Assembly (NCBI GenBank): GCA_964537685.1
Contig: CAZICM010000033.1
Span: 41,859-105,858, forward strand
Origin: CAZICM01 sp964537685
Lineage (GTDB): Bacteria > Myxococcota_A > Polyangia > Polyangiales > Polyangiaceae
Direction of reading: 5' to 3'
Length of the DNA: 64,000 bases
Part shown: piece after piece, positions 8,790-16,399 of the stretch
Layout of the letters: each line of letters opens with the position of its first letter
Numbering within the stretch: the first letter of the stretch is position 1
The notes under the pieces: generated by a model
What the model saw: only the letters and a program-made list of their open reading frames with translations
Told to the model about the DNA's origin: nothing
The model's database searches: none
Position numbers and translations under genes: made by a program

Positions 8790-9533
8790 CTACAGCTCCA
8801 CCATCCGCTCCACATGCGGCATCGCCAGCGCTTCCTCGAGCGGACCCGGCGCAAAATCGAAGCGCTTCTGAGACAGCCTCCGCTCTGGGAAAATTAACCG
8901 GATACGCACATTTCTGCGGGGATGCGGCGCCTTTTCAGCCGCGAACAGCGTCTGCGCCACAGCTCCTTCGGGATAGGGTGTCACCACCGTAATCTCCCGT
9001 GCTCCCCGCTCGATCAGCGAATCGATCAGCGTGTTGTCCGCGGCGCCTCCATCGATATGCACTTCACCATCGATCACCGGAACGCGGGCATACACAACCG
9101 GGATGTAACAGCTCGCCACAATGATGTCGTGCATATCGCGCCGCATCTTGTTGGAGTGGACAACCAGCGCATCGCGGCCTCCCATAAAAAAACGCTTGGC
9201 CCGTGTCGTCGCGACCAAGAGCTCGGACTCCGTATCGTGCAGGAGCTGTTCGGGCAAAAAACGGCCAAGCGCATCGCGCAGAATCACGCTCATGCCAAAA
9301 ACGCTTTTTTCCGTGCGCAAATAGCGCGCCGACACAACGGGCGTACTCATAAAAGAACGCCACATCGAAGGCCCTTCCTCGGCCATTCCAGCCACCGTAA
9401 CCGCCCCGCAAATCGATCCGCTCGAGGCGCCCGCCACCAAGTCAAAGCGTTCGCCGCGCTTGCTCAAGCGCTGCATCACCGCAAACTGAAACGCTCCCCG
9501 GCATGCGCATCCCGGCAAAGAGAGGGCTTTCAT
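8790..9533 (-). CDS. Patatin-like phospholipase / serine hydrolase
   Basis: A 247-residue protein with the patatin Ser/Asp dyad elements. The nucleophile elbow G-A-S-S-G lies at 35-39 (Ser37), and the second motif D-G-G-A sits in VHIDGGAADN. The oxyanion-hole loop near residue 8 reads GCACRGAF rather than the usual glycine-rich GGGxRG, so it is a divergent member. Expected activity is hydrolysis of acyl esters of lipids; substrate unknown. There is no signal peptide, so it should be cytoplasmic or membrane-peripheral. It is first in the minus-strand run before moaB/moeA, a link that is probably positional only. Confidence 0.85.
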   Translation of the reverse strand: MKALSLPGCACRGAFQFAVMQRLSKRGERFDLVAGASSGSICGAVTVAGMAEEGPSMWRSFMSTPVVSARYLRTEKSVFGMSVILRDALGRFLPEQLLHDTESELLVATTRAKRFFMGGRDALVVHSNKMRRDMHDIIVASCYIPVVYARVPVIDGEVHIDGGAADNTLIDSLIERGAREITVVTPYPEGAVAQTLFAAEKAPHPRRNVRIRLIFPERRLSQKRFDFAPGPLEEALAMPHVERMVEL

Positions 9534-9702
9534 GCTTCTAAAAGAGCGGGTCGCATAAAAGCGGTCAAGCGCTCAAATCGTTAAGCGCAGTGAAAGCGTC
9601 TTGTCGCCGCGCAAGACCTGATACAACAACGCCCGCACCCGCCGCGCTTTGCCGGTGCAGTCCAAACAAAGACCGCCTCTTCTCACATCCAAATCGCAAA
9701 CC

Positions 9703-10650
9703 GTGGGCCCACTCATTCCCTACATCTCGCTCCCCGAGATTCCTCTTACTTTCCTCACGTATTTGCCGCTGCTCGGCGATCTGTTCGATCCAGCGCATCC
9801 GCCCACCATCAAGCCCTTTGGAACGCTTGTAGCGCTGGGCGTCTACATCGGTTCCATCGTGGCCACGCGGCACGCCAAGGAACGCGGCATCGACCTGAGA
9901 AAGATGAGCGAATTCATCTTTTGGGTCGTGGGCCTGGGCTTTGTCGGCGGGCATATGCTCGACGCGATTTTTTATCACCCCGACAGGCTCGCCCGGGAAC
10001 CGCTTTATCTCTTTAAACTTTGGGATGGCCTTTCGAGCTATGGCGGCTTTACCGGCGCGCTTATCGGTGTTTTTGCCTGGCGTTTGTACAGAGGCGAATC
10101 GGTTGTGCACATGGTCGATGTCACCGCGAGCGCCTATCCCCTGGCCTGGGTATTTGGCCGGGCGGGCTGCGCCGTCGTTCACGATCATCCGGGCCGTTAC
10201 TCCGATGCCTGGTTCGCGGTTCGCTATCCCATGGGCGAAGGATTTGTAGGCCGCTACGACTTGGGCCTCTATGAAATGGTCTTGGCCATTCCGCTTGCGA
10301 TTGTGTTCGCCGTGCTCTGGCGCCAAAAACCCATACGCCCCGTTGGCTTTTATGTCGGCTGGATGTGCACGCTTTACGCGCCCGTGCGTTTTTTACTTGA
10401 CTTTCTTCGCGAACAAGAGGGTGCAGGTCTGGTGGGCGGCGATCCGCGCTATGGGGGCCTAACGCCCGCGCAGTGGGCAAGCGTCGGCCTTCTCGGCGTC
10501 GGCGGGTATTTCCTGAGGATGTGTTACGTGCAGAAGATAATCCCGGCGCCTGCCCTGCCTGCCGAAGCGGCCCTCGCTCAATCGGCCGAACCGGCGGAAC
10601 CGGCTCAATCCGCTACTCGGCGGCGAAAGCGGCGTCGTCCGAAGACATAG
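9703..10650 (+). CDS. lgt: Lgt, prolipoprotein diacylglyceryl transferase
   Basis: Transfers diacylglycerol from phosphatidylglycerol to the lipobox cysteine of prolipoproteins in the inner membrane, the first step of lipoprotein maturation; this window encodes several lipoproteins. Evidence: multiple hydrophobic segments, the signature stretch VFGRAGCAVVHDHPGR (compare the GRxGNxxNGE region of other Lgt), YDLGLYEM, RPVGFYVGWMC and the FLRE segment near the end. The start is chosen at GTG 9703, just before PLIPYISLPEIP, because Lgt begins with this type of segment; an upstream TTG at 9649 would add a non-conserved stretch. A low-complexity Ala/Glu/Arg tail follows the last helix. The 3' end overlaps the convergent di-iron gene by 38 bp. 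Confidence 0.92.
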   Translation: MGPLIPYISLPEIPLTFLTYLPLLGDLFDPAHPPTIKPFGTLVALGVYIGSIVATRHAKERGIDLRKMSEFIFWVVGLGFVGGHMLDAIFYHPDRLAREPLYLFKLWDGLSSYGGFTGALIGVFAWRLYRGESVVHMVDVTASAYPLAWVFGRAGCAVVHDHPGRYSDAWFAVRYPMGEGFVGRYDLGLYEMVLAIPLAIVFAVLWRQKPIRPVGFYVGWMCTLYAPVRFLLDFLREQEGAGLVGGDPRYGGLTPAQWASVGLLGVGGYFLRMCYVQKIIPAPALPAEAALAQSAEPAEPAQSATRRRKRRRPKT

Positions 10651-11485
10651 GCGCCCTGCGCGTCGGCGGAAACCACGAATCCGGCGCCTTGCGGATATTC
10701 TGATCGCGCACGAATTTCGTAAACAAATCAAACCATTCCAGCCCGGGAAGCTCGCGCATTTTGCTATCGATCCTCGCGGCCGCATCGCCGTCGATTCCAT
10801 CGAACAAAAAGCGGATCGCGTGATGCGTGTCTGACTTCTCGCACATCCCATCTCCCACGGGCGTCCATGCGAGCTTCAGCGCGTACGACGTCACCTTTTG
10901 CGCCCATGTCGACGCCGCGAGCCTGCGTTTCGCGTGGTCTTTATAAAACGCGTAGTGCTTCATCTCCTGCTTCATGATCCGCTCGCAGATGATGTTCAGC
11001 ACCGGATGGTTTACGCGCTCGAGCAGGCTCTGGTAGCCCGAATAGGTTGTGTATTCCTGAATGACGCCCCAAACCATGTGAATCGCGGGGAACTCATTGG
11101 GAAACATGCGCGAAACGGCGAATTGGCCGAGCTCATCAAAACGCTCGCCAAAGCCTCTGCGGGAGAACATGTCGCCGCGGTACGAATCAGGAATGGTCTG
11201 CCCGTACGCCTCCAAAAACTTCCGGAAGGCCCGCCCGTGAAACTCTTCCTCGTACATCCACACGCACAAAAATGGCGCGATTTCAGGCTCTTCGATAATC
11301 GCCTTCGTGCGCATGAGCGCCCGCACATAAAAGAATGTCGAGCCTTCCGTTAGCAGGAAGTAGTTGATGCAGCGAATCGCCTCGGGCGTCAGCGGATACT
11401 TCGGAACGTCTTCCCAGGGAATGCCGCTTAAGTCGACCTTGCCAGATCCTTCCATTAACCGATCAACAGAAAATACTTGAGCCAT
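10613..11485 (-). CDS. Ferritin-like di-iron protein (desaturase/oxygenase-like)
   Basis: 290 residues, mostly helical. It has the iron-ligand spacing of di-iron carboxylate enzymes: Glu47 (LLTEGSTFFY), E80-x-x-H83 in YEEEFHGRAF, a later Glu in VIQEYTTY and a second E-x-x-H in QEMKHYAFY. This order (E, ExxH, E, ExxH) is that of acyl-ACP desaturase-like and related di-iron oxygenases. The substrate cannot be told from sequence. It is monocistronic, convergent with lgt, and followed upstream by a 546-bp gene-free stretch. Exact subfamily is uncertain, metal binding is likely. Confidence 0.78.
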   Translation of the reverse strand: MAQVFSVDRLMEGSGKVDLSGIPWEDVPKYPLTPEAIRCINYFLLTEGSTFFYVRALMRTKAIIEEPEIAPFLCVWMYEEEFHGRAFRKFLEAYGQTIPDSYRGDMFSRRGFGERFDELGQFAVSRMFPNEFPAIHMVWGVIQEYTTYSGYQSLLERVNHPVLNIICERIMKQEMKHYAFYKDHAKRRLAASTWAQKVTSYALKLAWTPVGDGMCEKSDTHHAIRFLFDGIDGDAAARIDSKMRELPGLEWFDLFTKFVRDQNIRKAPDSWFPPTRRAPMSSDDAAFAAE

Positions 11486-12031
11486 TGCCGTCCTCGCGCT
11501 CCTCCTATCACGAAATACGTTTGAACGGACACAGTGGCTCCACCACCCATCGCTCCTTTGATGAATTCAGCGGGGACAGGCTCGCGTTTTAGGGCTTTTT
11601 AAGGCATTCGCGCTTGCGCTCGAGGCATTGCGGCCGGCTCTTAAGAATGGACGCGCCACCCGGACACCGGCGGCACATCCAAATTGGGCGTGCAATCCCA
11701 GGCAAGCGTCCCTTGACGCGGGATTGAAGCCATATATCGTGAGCAACCGTAGAACCCTGGGATTGGCATGCTCAGCACGCCAACACCACGACAACACAAC
11801 GACGATGTCGGAGATGTCGGAGCCGCAGAAACGCACAATGCAGAAACGGCTTGGGCTCTCGCGCTCGAAAAAATGTCGATGATAAAAAATCGATAACGGC
11901 GTCCATCGCGGGCCATCAAACACCTTCTGCGTTTCTGATATTGATGAAGGTGCGCGCTTGTTCGCGATGGGCGCAATAGCTCACTGATGTGTCTTTCGTA
12001 ACTGAATATCGTAGGGTGTGCAGGTTGTTCG
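11486..12031. other. Gene-free stretch upstream of the RRM gene
   Basis: 546 bp between two divergent genes. Reading frames here have no family resemblance and poor codon use. An imperfect hairpin, TGGCATGCTCAGCACGCCA, lies near 11762. AATCCCAGGCAAGCGTCCC near 11695 can pair partly with flanking sequence. No tRNA T-loop motif was found. It probably contains the promoters of both genes and possibly a long structured leader for the RNA-binding protein gene, or a small RNA; none of this is proven. Confidence 0.4.
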
Positions 12032-13117
12032 ATGGCTGAAGATTCGCGTAAGTTGTTTGTTGCCGGTTTGCCTGATTCCATTACCGAAGACGTTCTTCGG
12101 CAGCTCTTCGAAGCGACGGGGGGCACCGTCGTCGAGGTTAGTCTTCCGAAAGATCGAGCGACGGGGAGACCACGCGGCTTTGGGTTCGTAACCCTGGCCA
12201 CAAGCGAGGAAGCACACGCAGCCCGCCAAGAGCTCGATGGCTCAATTCAAGGCGGCAAGTCCATTTCCGTACGACCTTTCCAAAACGAGCCTCCACGGAG
12301 GGACGGCCGCGGAATGGGCGGTGGGATGGACCGCGGAGGCGGGATGGACCGCGGCGGCGGGATGGACCGCGGCGGCGGGATGGACCGCGGCGGGATGGAC
12401 CGCGGAGGCGGAGGTCCTGGGATGGACCGCGGAGGCGGCGGAGGCGCTGGGATGGACCGCGGAGGCGGCGGGATGGACCGCGGCGCGGCAGCGGCGGCCA
12501 TGAGCGGACCTCAAGGCGCTCCCGATCGCACGATGTACGTCGGCAATTTGCCTTATGACGCCAGCGTTGAAGAAGTGGAGAGCTTAATCAACTCAACAGG
12601 CGCGGGACCTGTCGTGCGCGTACATTTGCCGATGGATCCGGATGGCCGCAAACGAGGCTTTGGCTTTGTGACGATGGCCAGCGCGGAAGCGGCGCGGCTT
12701 GCGATTGAAGCGCTTCGCGGCATGGATGTGCGGGGCCGCAGGCTGGTGGTGAATCTGGCTCATCCCAAGGGCGAAAAGCCTGCCCGAGAAGAACGCGGCT
12801 ACGGCGGCGGAGGGGGCGGCTATTCGGATAGCTACCGCGGAGGCGAAGCCTACCGCAGCGAAGGCCATCGTCCCGAAGGCGGCGGCGCATACCGCGACAG
12901 CGGAGGAGGGGGCGCATACCGGGGAGGAGGAAGCGGCGGAGGCGGAGAGCGAAGCGACAACTACCGGCCCTACTCGCCCGCACCTCCCCCTGCGCCGAGG
13001 CGCACATTTGACGAGCGCAGGCGGCGCGGCGGGGGCGACGGCGAAGGACCGCCTGGAGGCGGAGGCCGCCGCAACCGCAATTGGGAGCGCGATCGGGACG
13101 ACGACTGGGACGAATAA
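12032..13117 (+). CDS. RNA-binding protein with two RRM domains and Gly/Arg-rich linkers
   Basis: A 361-residue cytosolic RNA-binding protein. RRM1 has RNP2 LFVAGL (8-13) and RNP1 RGFGFVTL (48-55). RRM2 has RNP2 MYVGNL (168-173) and RNP1 RGFGFVTM (208-215). Between them lies a repeated GGGMDR stretch (about 96-151), and after RRM2 comes an RG/GYGGGG-rich tail (about 248-361) ending in acidic WERDRDDDWDE. Bacterial RRM proteins are usually single-domain and about 100 residues; two domains joined by a disordered Gly/Arg linker resemble eukaryotic hnRNP design. Expected role is single-stranded RNA binding, perhaps in cold or stress response, and possibly condensate formation; both are inferences. 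A long gene-free region precedes it. Confidence 0.93.
   Translation: MAEDSRKLFVAGLPDSITEDVLRQLFEATGGTVVEVSLPKDRATGRPRGFGFVTLATSEEAHAARQELDGSIQGGKSISVRPFQNEPPRRDGRGMGGGMDRGGGMDRGGGMDRGGGMDRGGMDRGGGGPGMDRGGGGGAGMDRGGGGMDRGAAAAAMSGPQGAPDRTMYVGNLPYDASVEEVESLINSTGAGPVVRVHLPMDPDGRKRGFGFVTMASAEAARLAIEALRGMDVRGRRLVVNLAHPKGEKPAREERGYGGGGGGYSDSYRGGEAYRSEGHRPEGGGAYRDSGGGGAYRGGGSGGGGERSDNYRPYSPAPPPAPRRTFDERRRRGGGDGEGPPGGGGRRNRNWERDRDDDWDE
12322..12486 (+). repeat. In-frame tandem repeat encoding GGGMDR units
   Basis: The core GGGATGGACCGCGG recurs about nine times with 15-27 bp spacing inside the RRM gene, always in frame, and encodes the Gly-Gly-Gly-Met-Asp-Arg linker. Near-identity at the DNA level suggests recent slippage expansion; copy number is probably variable between strains. 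Confidence 0.85.
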
Positions 13118-13150
13118 GACCAATAACGGCTGACGGATCGAGTTAATCGA

Positions 13151-13178
13151 TTGACAAGCCGTTCAATTTCCGTAAGTT
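13151..13178 (+). promoter_or_regulatory. Possible sigma-70 type promoter for rpmG
   Basis: TTGACA at 13151-13156, a 16-bp spacer, then TAAGTT at 13173-13178. This lies about 70 bp before the rpmG start. The -35 box is perfect; the -10 box is weak. A plausible housekeeping promoter, not proven. Confidence 0.35.
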
Positions 13179-13246
13179 GTCGGCCCCCTCGCGAGACATT
13201 CGCGTTTTAGCGTAGTTCATTTCAGCGTTGGTTACTGGAGAGTTGT

Positions 13247-13408
13247 ATGCGCGACACCATCAAGCTCACATGCGCAAATTGCAGCCGGGCGAACTATCAC
13301 ACGACGAAGAACAAGCGCACGATGACGGAGAAATTTGTCATCAAGAAGTTCTGTCCGGCGTGCCGCAAGCATTTCGAGCACAAGGAAGGCAAAATCTCAA
13401 AGGGCTAG
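13247..13408 (+). CDS. rpmG: Ribosomal protein bL33 (zinc-ribbon form)
   Basis: A 53-residue basic protein starting MRDTIKLTCANC and ending KEGKISKG. It has both zinc-binding pairs, C-A-N-C near the N-terminus and C-P-A-C in the second half, so it is the zinc-containing form of large-subunit protein bL33. The segment NYHTTKNKR is diagnostic of the family. It stands alone rather than beside rpmB or secE. The ATG at 13247 is preceded by GGAGAG about 6 bp upstream. A stem-loop overlaps its stop codon. Confidence 0.95.
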   Translation: MRDTIKLTCANCSRANYHTTKNKRTMTEKFVIKKFCPACRKHFEHKEGKISKG

Positions 13409-13429
13409 GGCTCTCGCTGAGATTTGCCT
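13387..13429 (+). terminator. Stem-loop at the rpmG stop codon
   Basis: AGGCAAAATCTCA (13387-13399) pairs with TGAGATTTGCCT (13418-13429) with one bulged base, around an 18-nt loop containing the stop codon. A T-rich stretch follows about 10 bp later, so it is an imperfect terminator candidate. Confidence 0.4.
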
Positions 13430-13478
13430 GTCAAGGGATTTGATTTTTAAATTCCCCACGAATCCCGCGAAAAATCCT

Positions 13479-13566
13479 GTTCTAAGAGCGTGTCTCAAGA
13501 GCGTGTCTCAAGAGAGCGGTAGAGGGTTTTGTTAACGACCCTGTACGGCAAAGACGCGCTCTAGAA
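13479..13566. repeat. Imperfect palindromic element A upstream of mreB
   Basis: GTTCTAAGAGCGTGTCT at the left end pairs imperfectly with AAGACGCGCTCTAGAAC at the right end. Inside the left arm, GAGCGTGTCTCAA is present twice in tandem. No coding capacity. It lies 22 bp from a second palindromic element, and a similar CGCGCTCTA string occurs at 231-239. Confidence 0.55.
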
Positions 13567-13588
13567 CCTATTCAGGCCCTTCAGCCGT

Positions 13589-13713
13589 AGAACCTATCTC
13601 AAAAAGCGTTACGAGCACCCCAGGGCTAGGGCGGAGGACGCAGGAATACTCCGTATTCTGAGGACGACAACCGACGCCCTGGGGCGCGCAGTAGATTTTT
13701 GAGATTAGGTTCT
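13589..13713. repeat. Palindromic element B with TIR-like ends (MITE-like)
   Basis: AGAACCTATCTCAAAAA (13589-13605) is mirrored by TTTTTGAGATTAGGTTCT (13696-13713) with a one-base indel. A second nested pair is CCCCAGGGC (13618-13626) with GCCCTGGGG (13676-13684). The whole 125 bp can fold into one long hairpin. Such elements are usually non-autonomous transposon derivatives or REP-like sequences. It sits about 90 bp before mreB and may affect the operon's promoter region. Confidence 0.7.
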
Positions 13714-13800
13714 AGATTTGTTCCTCCCTTAATGGGCGTGCTACGACGCGCGCTCCGTGACAAGTGTGGCTGACCCTAGCGAGAAGATTGAGGCGGCGCG

Positions 13801-14835
13801 ATGATCTTCGACTGGCTTTACGGCCTGTTTTCGAACGATCTCGCGATCGATCTCGGCACGGCAACCACCTTGATTTATGTCAAGGGCAAGGGAATCGTCT
13901 CATGCGAACCCTCGGTGGTTGCGGTTCAAAGAGACTCGCGGGGCGGCAAAAAAGTGCTCGCCGTTGGCCGGGAAGCCAAAGAAATGCTTGGCCGCACCCC
14001 GGGCAATATCCAGGCGGTGCGGCCCTTGCGCGACGGCGTTATCGCCGACTTTGAAATCACCGAGGCCATGCTGCGCTACTTCATCGCGAGAGCGCACAAC
14101 AGGCGCACGCTGGTTAAACCGCGCATCATTATCTGCGTCCCCTTTGGAATCACCGAAGTCGAAAAGCGCGCCGTCAAAGAAAGCGCCGAGGGCGCGGGCG
14201 CGCGCGAAGTTCATCTCATCGAGGAACCTATGGCCGCCGCCATTGGAGCCGGCCTGCCCATCACCGAACCCTCTGGAAACATGATTGTCGACATCGGCGG
14301 AGGCACAACAGAAGTCGCCGTCATTTCGCTCGCCGGCATCGTGTATTCGCAGAGCGTGCGCGTCGGCGGCGACAAAATGGATGAGTCGATCATGGCCTAC
14401 ATGAAGCGCAAGTACAACATGGCCATCGGCGAACAGACCGCGGAGCGCATTAAAATCACCATTGGAAATGCCTATCCGCTGGAGCAGCAGCTCACGATGG
14501 AAGTCAAAGGGCGCGATTTGGTCGCGGGTATTCCCAAAACAGTCGTTGTTAACTCGGATGAGATCCGCGAATCGCTGGCGGAGCCGATGAACGCGATTGT
14601 GGACGCGGTGCTCATCGCGCTCGAGCGCACACCGCCCGAACTTGCGGCCGACATTGTCGACAAAGGCATCGTGCTCACGGGCGGAGGCTCGCTTCTCAAA
14701 AACCTCGACGTACTTCTGCGCGAAGAAACCGGCCTTCCTGTGATGGTTTGCGACGACCCAATCAGCGCCGTCGTGCTTGGAAGCGGCAAAGCGCTCGATC
14801 ATCTCGAACTGCTCAAAGAAGTCACAATCAATTAG
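13801..14835 (+). CDS. mreB: MreB, actin-like rod-shape protein
   Basis: A 344-residue bacterial actin that polymerises under the inner membrane and guides lateral wall synthesis. Seen: DLAIDLGTATTLIYVKG (phosphate 1 loop), VCVPFGIT-type segment, MIVDIGGGTTEVAVISLAG (phosphate 2) and GIVLTGGGSLLKNLD (adenosine loop). First gene of a shape operon with mreC, mreD, PBP2 and rodA on the same strand. GAGG about 7 bp upstream supports this ATG. The N-terminal MIFDWLYGLFSND is amphipathic, as expected for membrane binding. Confidence 0.97.
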   Translation: MIFDWLYGLFSNDLAIDLGTATTLIYVKGKGIVSCEPSVVAVQRDSRGGKKVLAVGREAKEMLGRTPGNIQAVRPLRDGVIADFEITEAMLRYFIARAHNRRTLVKPRIIICVPFGITEVEKRAVKESAEGAGAREVHLIEEPMAAAIGAGLPITEPSGNMIVDIGGGTTEVAVISLAGIVYSQSVRVGGDKMDESIMAYMKRKYNMAIGEQTAERIKITIGNAYPLEQQLTMEVKGRDLVAGIPKTVVVNSDEIRESLAEPMNAIVDAVLIALERTPPELAADIVDKGIVLTGGGSLLKNLDVLLREETGLPVMVCDDPISAVVLGSGKALDHLELLKEVTIN

Positions 14836-14994
14836 TCAACAAAAAAAAACGCATTTTCCCCGCTTCCAGGTCGTTTTTTATGCGGACATCCGGCCTCGCT
14901 TGTGGAAATGCTTCAAAGGGTATTTGGCCAAATGGCAGCTCCTTGGTGATGCTCGGCCGCTCACCCGAAAAAGCCGGTTTTTTGAGGAGGCCCG

Positions 14995-15864
14995 TTGAAT
15001 CTAAAACGCTACCGCGACTTGGTGATTGTGGTGCTCGCGCTCGCGGTGCCGTTTTGGTTTTTGCGGGCCAGCATGCGCGATCCAAAACAGGCTTCAGGCC
15101 CCGATAAAGTGATTCTGCGTATCGCGACGCCGCTTCAGTACGCGGCCGCGACCTTGGCGCGGGGACTTTCGAATCTGTGGGGCGACTATGTTTATTTGGT
15201 CGACGTAAAAGAAGACAACGCCCGGCTTTCCTCTCAAAACGCCCGCCTGCGCGAGCGCGAACGAAAGCTCGAGGCCCTCGAGGAAGAAAATCGAAGGCTG
15301 CGCCGGCTCTTGGACCTAAAAAGCACCGTGGCCACCGAGGTCATCAGCGCTCAAGTCATCGGAAAAAATACCAACGAATTCTTCCGCGTCGCCCGTATCA
15401 CGCTCGACAAGGAAGCCCGCAATATCGGGCCCAATATGCCGGTTATTTCTGCGGACGGCGTCGTGGGAACCACCCTGAAAACCGCCGGTGATACCGTGGA
15501 TGTGCGGCTGATTGTCGATGCCGGAAGCGGTGTGGATGTGGTGGTGCAGCGCACGGGCGCCCGCGGATTCGTCAGGGGCACCGGCGACGAAAGCAAATAC
15601 TCATGCAGCGTCGAATATGTGCAGCGCACCGATGAAGTCGAAGTCGGCGATCTGCTGGTGACGAGCGGCGTGGGAAGGCGCTTTCCCAAAGGCATTCCCG
15701 TGGGCACCGTCACTCAAGTCGTCAAACGCGATTTCGGCATTTATCAGCAGGTTATCGCAACACCTGCCGTCGACTTCTCCAGGCTCGAGGAAGTGCTGGT
15801 CGTCACCGCGCCGCCCACGGATGACAGCCAGGCCTCCCGCGAGCCCCCAGCTCAAAGAAGGTAG
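14995..15864 (+). CDS. mreC: MreC, rod-shape-determining protein
   Basis: A bitopic inner-membrane protein that links MreB to the periplasmic wall-synthesis enzymes, notably PBP2. It has an N-terminal membrane segment (VIVVLALAVPFWFL, about residues 9-22), then a coiled coil about 65-105 (arginine/glutamate-rich, ending LEEENRRLRRLLDLK), then the beta-domain with AQVIGKNTNEFFR, GVVGT and DLLVTSGVGRRFPKGIPVG, which is diagnostic. The TTG at 14995 is chosen because GAGGAGG ends 4 bp before it. A Pro/Ser/Gln-rich tail closes the protein. 159 bp separate it from mreB. Confidence 0.95.
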   Translation: MNLKRYRDLVIVVLALAVPFWFLRASMRDPKQASGPDKVILRIATPLQYAAATLARGLSNLWGDYVYLVDVKEDNARLSSQNARLRERERKLEALEEENRRLRRLLDLKSTVATEVISAQVIGKNTNEFFRVARITLDKEARNIGPNMPVISADGVVGTTLKTAGDTVDVRLIVDAGSGVDVVVQRTGARGFVRGTGDESKYSCSVEYVQRTDEVEVGDLLVTSGVGRRFPKGIPVGTVTQVVKRDFGIYQQVIATPAVDFSRLEEVLVVTAPPTDDSQASREPPAQRR

Positions 15865-15871
15865 CGCCCTC

Positions 15872-16399
15872 ATGCGAAATACCGCCTTTCTGCTGATCGG
15901 AATCGGCCTCTTGATTCTGCAGTCAAACCTGTACCGGCTCATCGGCGGATTCCACATCGCGGGAATCACGCCGAGCCTGATGCTGCCCTTGATTGTGTTT
16001 ATGGGCGTTCACGAATACTCCATCGCCCGGGGAGCCGCGCTTTCCTTCATTCTCGGCTATCTGCTCGATTCCTTCGCAGGCGCTCCCGTTGGCCTCTTTA
16101 CCTTCATCACGGTCGCTACCTTCGTCGTTTCCCGCGCCGCAGGCGTCCGCCTCGCCGCTCAAACCCTGCTCACCAAAGTGGCGCTGGCCTTCGTTTTCGG
16201 CCTCGTTGAAGGCGTTCTCGTCGTCGTTCTCACCGCCATCTTTGGAGGAGATGCCGCGCGCCCCAGAGCCCTGGCCCTGCTCGTCGCCCCTCATGCAATC
16301 GCCACTGCCCTGTGCGCACCGCTTATTTTCCGCATCGCCGAACGCGTGCACCAGGCCACCATCAACATCCCCAGGCCGGGTGAAGGAGCTGCCCGATGA
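15872..16399 (+). CDS. mreD: MreD, rod-shape-determining membrane protein
   Basis: An integral membrane partner of MreC, 175 residues, with about five hydrophobic helices (first FLLIGIGLLILQSNLYRL). The family is poorly conserved, so position between mreC and the PBP2 gene is the main support, together with SIARGAALSFILGYLLDSFAGAPVG. The ATG at 15872 lies 7 bp after the mreC stop and is preceded by AGAAGG, which favours it over an upstream in-frame start inside mreC. Its stop overlaps the PBP2 start by 4 bp. Confidence 0.9.
   Translation: MRNTAFLLIGIGLLILQSNLYRLIGGFHIAGITPSLMLPLIVFMGVHEYSIARGAALSFILGYLLDSFAGAPVGLFTFITVATFVVSRAAGVRLAAQTLLTKVALAFVFGLVEGVLVVVLTAIFGGDAARPRALALLVAPHAIATALCAPLIFRIAERVHQATINIPRPGEGAAR

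Noticed and set aside
11567..12201. Minus-strand reading frames of 118 and 186 residues
   Set aside because: Overlap each other and the RRM gene, atypical composition, no family resemblance.
15821..15871. Longer MreD starting inside mreC
   Set aside because: An ATG at 15872 with AGAAGG upstream and the first membrane helix right behind it is a better start.
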